From Defluviitoga tunisiensis (lineage in GTDB: Bacteria > Thermotogota > Thermotogae > Petrotogales > Petrotogaceae), in contig NZ_LN824141.1 in assembly GCF_000953715.1 (NCBI RefSeq), forward strand, positions 124,001 through 188,000: 64,000 nt of DNA, written 5' to 3'. The first letter of the stretch is position 1. Each line of letters opens with the position of its first letter. The position numbers and the translations under genes are program-made. Below, piece by piece: positions 58,815-64,000 of the stretch. Under the pieces are notes generated by a model that was not told where the DNA came from, made no database searches, and worked only from the letters and a program-made list of their open reading frames with translations.

Positions 58815-59553
58815 AACCGATGAAGAGATCGAGAAAATGAGACGGGCTGGAATAAAGCTTGCCCGTCTCCTTGATGATTTACTTCCTGATATAATAAAAG
58901 AAGGGGTTGACGGTGAAACAGTAGAAAAATATGTCCTTGAGTATTTTAGAAAAGAAAATGCAACCCCTACGTTTAAAGGATACCTAGGATACAAATATGC
59001 TATTAATTTTTCAGTGAATGAAGAAGTAGTCCATGGATTCCCTTTAAAAAGTAAAATCCTAAAAAACGGGGATATAGTATCTGTAGATTGTGGATTAACC
59101 TATGAAGGATACATCGCGGATGCTGCCAGAACCTATATAATTGGGTATGTTAGTAAAAGAGAACAAGAATTAGTCGAAGCAACAAGAGAATCTTTGTATC
59201 TTGGGATAGAAAAAGCAGTAATTGGAAATACTATTGGAGACATAGGTAGTACCATACAATATTACATTGAAAATAAAGGTTTTTCTGTAATTAGAGAGTA
59301 TGTTGGACATGGTGTTGGAAGAAAATTACATGAAGATCCACAAATACCAAATTACGGAAAACCTGGAAGAGGACCAAAAATTCGAAAAAATATGACATTA
59401 GCTATAGAACCAATGGTAGCAATGGGAAACTATGAAGTTCAAATTCTTCCAGATGGCTGGACGGCTATCACAAAAGATAGATCAAAAGCTGCTCATTTTG
59501 AACATACTATAGCTATAACCTCAAATGGTCCTGAAATATTGACAAAATTATAA
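58801..59553 (+). CDS. map: Methionine aminopeptidase, type I
   Basis: 250 residues. Metal ligands appear in VSVDCGLTYEGYIADAART, GHGVGRKLHEDPQIPNYG, LAIEPMVAMG and HFEHTIAIT. Removes the initiator Met from nascent proteins. ATG with AAGGAG upstream inside adk; 14-nt overlap. Confidence 0.97.
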   Translation: MIIIKTDEEIEKMRRAGIKLARLLDDLLPDIIKEGVDGETVEKYVLEYFRKENATPTFKGYLGYKYAINFSVNEEVVHGFPLKSKILKNGDIVSVDCGLTYEGYIADAARTYIIGYVSKREQELVEATRESLYLGIEKAVIGNTIGDIGSTIQYYIENKGFSVIREYVGHGVGRKLHEDPQIPNYGKPGRGPKIRKNMTLAIEPMVAMGNYEVQILPDGWTAITKDRSKAAHFEHTIAITSNGPEILTKL

Positions 59554-59605
59554 ACAACTAATAATATAGAAAATTTTTTTAGTCCCTTGTTAAGGAGGGA
59601 ATATA

Positions 59606-59839
59606 TTGGCTAAAAAAAAAGATGTTATCGTGATGCAAGGCAACATATTAGAATCTCTACCAAATGCAACATTTAGAGTCAAATTAGATAATGGTCATGA
59701 GATAATTGCCCATATCTCTGGCAAAATGAGAAAAAATTTTATTAAATTACTACCTGGAGATAGGGTGACGGTAGAAGTATCTATATATGATCTAAATAAA
59801 GGTAGAATAGTTAGAAGAGAAAAATTAAATAAACCATAA
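59606..59839 (+). CDS. infA: Translation initiation factor IF-1
   Basis: 77 residues, OB fold: [53 protein letters not shown]. Occupies the A-site during initiation. TTG start 7 nt after AAGGAGGG. Confidence 0.97.
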   Translation: MAKKKDVIVMQGNILESLPNATFRVKLDNGHEIIAHISGKMRKNFIKLLPGDRVTVEVSIYDLNKGRIVRREKLNKP

Positions 59840-59894
59840 TAAACACTTTTTAAAAAATTCTACAGACAAAATAATTCTCCAAGGAGGAATAAAA

Positions 59895-60011
59895 ATGAAA
59901 GTTAGAGCATCAGTAAAAAAAAGATGTGAAAACTGTCGTATAATCAAAAGAGGAGGAAGGGTTTGGGTTGTATGTTCAAAAAATCCTAACCACAAACAAA
60001 GACAAGGTTAA
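59895..60011 (+). CDS. rpmJ: 50S ribosomal protein L36
   Basis: 38 residues: [14 protein letters not shown], then [21 protein letters not shown]. Three Cys and one His form the zinc site, so it is the Zn-type paralog. AAGGAGG is 7 nt before the ATG. Standard position between infA and rpsM. Confidence 0.96.
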   Translation: MKVRASVKKRCENCRIIKRGGRVWVVCSKNPNHKQRQG

Positions 60012-60125
60012 AAATTATGTACTAACAATTATTAATGAAATTTAACTGCTATTATTCAACAAATAATTTAAATTACATTTTTAACTCAAAAATATTTGGC
60101 TTTCTAAAAGAAGGAGGATGAATGA

Positions 60126-60491
60126 ATGGCACGTATCTTGGGTGTTGAGATACCAGATAATAAAGCATTATTTGTAGGACTAACTTACATTTACGGCATA
60201 GGTAGAAAAACAGCATTTGATATATTGAATGCTGTTGGTATAGATCCAAACAAAAAAGCTAAAGATCTAAGTGACGATGAAATATCTAAAATCACTCATT
60301 ATATAAATGACAACTACAAAGTTGAAGGAGAACTAAGACAAGAAGTAAATAATAACATTAAACGATTGATCGATATTGGAAGCTATCGTGGAAGAAGGCA
60401 CAAGGCTGGGTTGCCTGTAAGAGGTCAAAAAACGCATGCCAATGCTAGAACTCGAAAAGGTCCAAGACTAACTAAAATAAAGAAAAAGTAG
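60126..60491 (+). CDS. rpsM: 30S ribosomal protein S13
   Basis: 121 residues. [34 protein letters not shown] and [28 protein letters not shown]. Head protein contacting the P-site tRNA and L5. Starts 114 nt after rpmJ; followed by an unusually long 245-nt gap before rpsK. Confidence 0.97.
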   Translation: MARILGVEIPDNKALFVGLTYIYGIGRKTAFDILNAVGIDPNKKAKDLSDDEISKITHYINDNYKVEGELRQEVNNNIKRLIDIGSYRGRRHKAGLPVRGQKTHANARTRKGPRLTKIKKK

Positions 60492-60736
60492 GTTCTAATT
60501 ATAATTCATTTATAAATATTAGTTAGCTTATAATAGTTATTAGGTCTATTAAGCCTTTATTTTTAAAAAAGTTTTATTCTTAATTTGAAAAACTGGGTAT
60601 CGATAATGGGCATTATTCAAGTGATAGGGTTACAATTTAGTCAAATAGTTGACAATGTGGCATGAAGAATATCCCACTCAAACCTCAAAAGACTAATAAA
60701 AGAATACAATAAATTTTTAAGGAGGTTTACATATAA
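60492..60736 (+). other. Long rpsM-rpsK intergenic leader with palindrome
   Basis: 245 nt inside an otherwise compact operon. It holds an ATAATG-GG-CATTAT inverted repeat (60603-60616), a TTGACA (60649-60654) without an obvious -10 partner, and a GTGG...CCAC hairpin at about 60657-60675. A regulatory leader for S11/S4/alpha, perhaps an internal promoter, is possible. Confidence 0.4.
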
Positions 60737-61126
60737 ATGGCAAAAAAAGGAGTTCAACAAAAAAGCAAAAAGAAAAAAGCAGCTCCTGAAAAGGCTGTTG
60801 TGCATATTCACTCAACATTTAATAATACTATAATAACTTTGACCGACACTGAAGGAAGACCTATAATTTGGTCAAGCAGCGGTAGTGTTGGTTTTAAAGG
60901 AACAAAAAAAGGGACTCCATATGCAGCTCAGTTGGCATCAGATAGACTAGCTAAAGAAGCTCTTTCTCTTGGTGTCAAAAGAGTTGATGTTTATGTTAAA
61001 GGTCCTGGTTCCGGAAGAGAATCGGCGATAAGGGCTTTACAAGCTGCTGGTTTAAACGTTGAAACAATAAAAGATGTTACACCCATTCCTCATAACGGGT
61101 GTAGACCAAAAAAGAAGAGATTTTAA
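60737..61126 (+). CDS. rpsK: 30S ribosomal protein S11
   Basis: 129 residues. [45 protein letters not shown] and [17 protein letters not shown]-type end ([11 protein letters not shown]). Platform protein. AAGGAGG is 11-12 nt before the ATG. Confidence 0.97.
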   Translation: MAKKGVQQKSKKKKAAPEKAVVHIHSTFNNTIITLTDTEGRPIIWSSSGSVGFKGTKKGTPYAAQLASDRLAKEALSLGVKRVDVYVKGPGSGRESAIRALQAAGLNVETIKDVTPIPHNGCRPKKKRF

Positions 61127-61149
61127 ATTATTGAGGAGGGAAGAAATTA

Positions 61150-61785
61150 ATGGCGAGATACATAGGTCCTGTTGAAAAACTTTCTAGACGAGAAAATATA
61201 AATCTTTATTTAAAAGGAAAAAGGAGCTATACTGAAAAGTCTTCTTTAAGAAAAAGAAATTTCGCTCCTGGCCAACACGGTAGACAACCAAAAAAGTTAA
61301 CTCAATATGGCATGCAATTAAGGTCTAAACAGGCTTTAAAAAGAATGTATGGCTTAATGGAAAGACAGTTTAGAAACACATTTGAGGAAGCTGAAAGGAG
61401 CAGAAGTGGAGAAACTGGTGAACTTTTAATGCAACTTTTAGAAAGAAGATTAGACTCAGTGGTTTTTCAAATGGGTTTTGCTCCAAACAGAAGAACTTCC
61501 AGGCAAATGATTACCCATGGTCATGTATTAGTAAATGGGAAAAAAGTAGACATTCCTTCATATAGAGTAAAAGAAGGCGATGTTATTCAGATTAAAGAAC
61601 GAAGTAAAAATATTCAACAAGTAAAAGATGGCTTAGAGCTAGTTCAAGAAGGTTATAGAAACATCCCATCCTGGGTTACTGTTGACCTTGAAAATCTCAG
61701 AGGCACATTTGATAGAATTCCAAAAATTGAAGAAATGGATGTTCCAGTCGATCTTACTAATATTATCGAGCTTTATTCAAAATAA
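61150..61785 (+). CDS. rpsD: 30S ribosomal protein S4
   Basis: 211 residues. RRENINLYLKGKRSYTEKSS (no zinc cysteines), GQHGRQPKKLTQYGMQLRSKQ and the S4 RNA-binding domain LERRLDSVVFQMGFAPNRRTSRQMITHGHVLVNGKKV. Primary 16S binder and often an autoregulator of its operon. 108 nt separate it from rpoA, including the rpoA hairpin. Confidence 0.97.
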   Translation: MARYIGPVEKLSRRENINLYLKGKRSYTEKSSLRKRNFAPGQHGRQPKKLTQYGMQLRSKQALKRMYGLMERQFRNTFEEAERSRSGETGELLMQLLERRLDSVVFQMGFAPNRRTSRQMITHGHVLVNGKKVDIPSYRVKEGDVIQIKERSKNIQQVKDGLELVQEGYRNIPSWVTVDLENLRGTFDRIPKIEEMDVPVDLTNIIELYSK

Positions 61786-61855
61786 TTATATTACACATAT
61801 CAAGTCATAATTTATTCATAGAAATATTATCACCTCGCCATAAGAAGGCAGGAAA

Positions 61856-61896
61856 GGAGGTGTACTCTGAGTCCTTTATGGATCAGAGAAAGCATG
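61856..61896 (+). promoter_or_regulatory. Shine-Dalgarno / hairpin / start-codon arrangement of rpoA
   Basis: GGAGG (61856-61860) is followed by 4 nt, then a hairpin: CTCTGA (61865-61870) with TCAGAG (61883-61888), and TCC with GGA inside (one bulged G) around TTTAT. Then come 5 nt and ATG 61894. Linear spacing is 33 nt; folded spacing is 9 nt. No other ribosome site is near the start. Confidence 0.7.
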
Positions 61897-62964
61897 GAAT
61901 TATTAATTAAACCAGAAAAATTTAGAATTGCGGAAAAAAGAGAAGAAAATGATTATAATTATACAAAATATGAATTATATCCCTTGGAAAAAGGCTACGC
62001 AGTAACAATAGGAAATGCGTTAAGAAGAGTTCTTTTATCATCTATTCCATCTTTAGCCATTACGGGATTAAGAATTCCAGGAAAATTACACGAATACGAC
62101 ACTGTAGAAGGAATAGAAGAAGATATATTAGAAATATCTTTAAATTTAAAAAAAGTGCAGTTAAAAGTTGAAAGTTTAGATAAATTAAAAAATATTGACC
62201 ATCCTATTTTATTAACTCTAAAGAAAAAATATAAAGCTAAGGATGTTATTAAGGCTGGTGACATAAAAACTCCGGCGGGAATTGAAGTAGCAAATTCTGA
62301 TTTAATAATTGCTCACGTAAACAAAGACATGGAAGTAGATTTTGAACTTTACGCCCAAACCGGTAAAGGATTTGTGCCAGCTCAAGAATTAAGTTATCAA
62401 AGCGATATAGAATATATATTTATAGATGGTGTTTTTAGCCCCGTCCTGAAGGTTAATTATTTAACAGAAAATATACGAGTTGGTAGAAGAACAGACTATG
62501 ACAAGCTAATATTAGAAATTTGGACTAAGAAAAACATTACACCTAGTGAGGCGTTAAAAGAAGCTACTGAAACCTTGATGGAACATTTCGATTTTATCGC
62601 TCAATTATGGAATAGAGAAGGCAAGATTCAAGATTTAGAAAGCGCTGAGGTAACCATTGAAATTGAAAATGAAGAACAAGAAGAAACTGAAGATACAGAA
62701 GACGTCTTTGGTTTTCCAAAAGAATTATTAGATACACCTATAGATTCATTGGATTTAACAAAAAGAGCGAAAAACTGCTTGAAAAGAGAAAAAATTGATA
62801 CTATTAGAGACCTACTAAAGAAAAGGCCAGAAGATTTATTAAAAATAAAAAATTTTGGTAAAAAGTCTATGGAAGAAGTTCGAAAAGAACTTAAAGAAAA
62901 ATTTGACATAGACTATGATAAACTGTATGAAGATGAAAGGGGGAACGACTTCGATGAGGCATAG
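61894..62964 (+). CDS. rpoA: RNA polymerase alpha subunit
   Basis: 356 residues. N-terminal dimerisation domain (PLEKGYAVTIGNALRRVLLSSIPSLAITG, GIEEDILEISLNLK), an acidic linker (EIENEEQEETEDTED) and C-terminal domain with LTKRAKNCLKREKIDTIRDLLKK and NFGKKSMEEVRKELKEKF, which contacts UP elements and activators. ATG 61894 gives the expected start. Its last 11 nt overlap rplQ. Confidence 0.97.
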   Translation: MELLIKPEKFRIAEKREENDYNYTKYELYPLEKGYAVTIGNALRRVLLSSIPSLAITGLRIPGKLHEYDTVEGIEEDILEISLNLKKVQLKVESLDKLKNIDHPILLTLKKKYKAKDVIKAGDIKTPAGIEVANSDLIIAHVNKDMEVDFELYAQTGKGFVPAQELSYQSDIEYIFIDGVFSPVLKVNYLTENIRVGRRTDYDKLILEIWTKKNITPSEALKEATETLMEHFDFIAQLWNREGKIQDLESAEVTIEIENEEQEETEDTEDVFGFPKELLDTPIDSLDLTKRAKNCLKREKIDTIRDLLKKRPEDLLKIKNFGKKSMEEVRKELKEKFDIDYDKLYEDERGNDFDEA

Positions 62965-63340
62965 AGTCAAAACAAACAAATTAAACAGATCCGCTTCTCA
63001 TAGAAAGGCCATGTTGAATAATATGGCAAGAAGTGTCTTTGAATCTGGAAGCATTATAACAACAACAGCAAAAGCTAAAGAAGTAAGACCTTTAGTTGAA
63101 AATATAATAACAAAGGCAAAAAAAGCAAATACTACCAGCTCACCAGAAGAAAGAGTGGCTTTAAACAGGGAAATAAACAAACATTTCAACGATAGAAAGC
63201 TTGTCCAAAAAATAGTACATGAAATTGCTCCAAAATATCAAAACAGAGATGGAGGATATACTCGTATACTTAAAATTGGAAATCGAAGAGGAGACGGAGC
63301 AGAATTATCTATTCTCCAACTAATTCCTGAAAAAGAATAA
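62954..63340 (+). CDS. rplQ: 50S ribosomal protein L17
   Basis: 128 residues from ATG 62954 (MRHRVKTNKLNRSASHRKAMLNNMARSVF), with AAAGGGGG 10 nt upstream, inside rpoA; an open frame from 62915 is rejected. Ends RILKIGNRRGDGAELSILQL. Last gene of the superoperon, followed by a strong terminator. Confidence 0.96.
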   Translation: MRHRVKTNKLNRSASHRKAMLNNMARSVFESGSIITTTAKAKEVRPLVENIITKAKKANTTSSPEERVALNREINKHFNDRKLVQKIVHEIAPKYQNRDGGYTRILKIGNRRGDGAELSILQLIPEKE

Positions 63341-63357
63341 TCAAATTATAATTATAT

Positions 63358-63395
63358 AACCCCCAAAGGTATCGCTCTTTGGGGGTTATTTTAAT
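63358..63395. terminator. Strong bidirectional terminator (rplQ / rnpB)
   Basis: AACCCCCAAAG (63358-63368) pairs with CTTTGGGGGTT (63377-63387) around 8 nt, followed by ATTTTAATT on the plus strand. It ends the ribosomal superoperon and the converging rnpB transcript. Confidence 0.9.
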
Positions 63396-63397
63396 TA

Positions 63398-63720
63398 AGT
63401 AGGACTGTAAGCCGGATTCTGTCTTATTGATCATTTATCTTCGCGGTCTACCTGGAAGGCGGAGAAGAACTCTCACTCGGCGGATCACCTATGGCCTTCC
63501 TGCTTGACCTTGCTCAAGGTGGAGGTTGCCAAGCTATCAGATCGCTCTGATACTGGTGGGCTCTTACCCCACCTTTCCACCCTTGCCTTTCGGCGGTTTC
63601 CGTTTCTATGGCCCTATTCAAGGATCTCTCCTTCTGGCAATTAACCAGCACCTTACCCTTAGAGTCCAGACTTTCCTCAAGATAGGCCCTGTATGCCTAC
63701 TCGCGATCAATCATCCTACT
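63398..63720 (-). ncRNA. rnpB: RNase P RNA
   Basis: About 323 nt on the minus strand. P1 is formed by the 5' GTAGGA and 3' TCCTAC ends. Conserved blocks: GAGGAAAGTCTGGACTC near the 5' end (usual form GAGGAAAGTCCGGGC, so two changes), ATAGAAACGGAAACCGCC, GGGTAAGAGCCCACCAG, and AGATAAATGATCAA...ACAGAATCCGGCTTACAG near the 3' end. It is the catalytic RNA that removes tRNA 5' leaders. Ends precisely at the shared terminator. Confidence 0.95.
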
Positions 63721-64000
63721 TACTTTTATTTAATTTTAATTTTAAATCATTTACTATAGTTTTTTTCGGACCATACACCAAAAAAAAGGTGTTGTTATAC
63801 CCTGTAAACCATGCACTAAGTTGCATCTTAGAATATTCTATATTGAACTCTCCATAAATAAAAGGAATAGCTGAAAAAGCCACATCTAAACCATCTGTAT
63901 AATCTCTCACAAAATCATACCAAAAATTCATTAAAGTAAAGGTACTACTAAAGTAAATTACATGGACCTCATAAATACCCCTACTCTTTTTAAAATTAAT
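63716..64000 (-). CDS. Unknown protein, C-terminal part (gene continues beyond the window)
   Basis: The minus-strand frame is open from the window edge to TAG at 63716-63718, 94 residues, including GIYEVHVIYFSSTFTLMNFW and KMQLSAWFTGYNNTFFLVYG. No family is recognised; composition is aromatic and strand-like. An internal ATG at 63931 has no ribosome site, supporting the view that this is a 3' fragment. Its stop overlaps the first bases of rnpB by 5 nt, so rnpB may be transcribed from within it. Confidence 0.5.
   Translation of the reverse strand: MNFKKSRGIYEVHVIYFSSTFTLMNFWYDFVRDYTDGLDVAFSAIPFIYGEFNIEYSKMQLSAWFTGYNNTFFLVYGPKKTIVNDLKLKLNKSK

Noticed and set aside
63526-63759. Plus-strand open frame of 77 codons
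   Set aside because: Lies antisense to the RNase P RNA gene and has no ribosome site.

Overview
The window is AT-rich and diderm in character. It most resembles a member of the Thermotogota, probably Petrotogaceae or a close relative. Two things suggest this: the gene chain rplU-prp-rpmA-ribU-rplM-rpsI-dnaG-rpoD, an order I recall from Thermotoga, and a single uninterrupted str-S10-spc-alpha superoperon. Envelope genes (outer-membrane barrels, TolC-like proteins, an alpha-2-macroglobulin) show an outer membrane or sheath. The family-level assignment is inference; no 16S rRNA gene is present.

Layout. 1-825 is the 3' part of a sugar-nucleotide pyrophosphorylase. 890-3597 (minus) is a two-gene operon of an opine-dehydrogenase-like enzyme and a B12-binding mutase-like protein, with a near-perfect operator over its promoter. 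3990-8754 holds a MATE exporter, a GH36 alpha-galactosidase and a small outer-membrane barrel gene broken by one in-frame amber codon. 8828-9134 (minus) is a tRNA Leu-fMet-Met operon, divergent from a metalloprotease/propeller surface protein. 11791-16436 (minus) is ftsH, a CsoR-family repressor, ctpA and two membrane proteins. 17131-23657 is a translationally coupled TolC-TolC-MacA-MacB-type export operon followed by a GH1-fold protein that has lost its catalytic residues. 23741-28342 is a large thioester-containing alpha-2-macroglobulin. 28328-32610 (minus) holds a phosphoesterase, a barrel-like protein, cheR, mtnA and yebC. 33055-35151 is a class A penicillin-binding protein that appears to start at AUA.

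35308-42906 carries ribosomal proteins L21, L27, L13 and S9, the L27-processing protease, a riboflavin transporter subunit, primase, the primary sigma factor and a UvrD-type helicase. 43100-63340 is the ribosomal superoperon (rpsL to rplQ, including fusA, tuf, secY, adk, map, infA, rpoA). It ends at a strong bidirectional terminator shared with rnpB on the other strand, and a partial unknown gene runs off the right edge.

The most unusual signal is at translation starts. In three genes (the uvrD-type helicase, rpsL and rpoA) a strong Shine-Dalgarno sequence lies about 33-61 nt upstream of the start codon, and a stable hairpin fills the gap. Folding the hairpin restores a spacing of about 9-15 nt. 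A second pattern is a dispersed intergenic repeat of one or two small hairpins that recurs in the left half of the window next to envelope genes.
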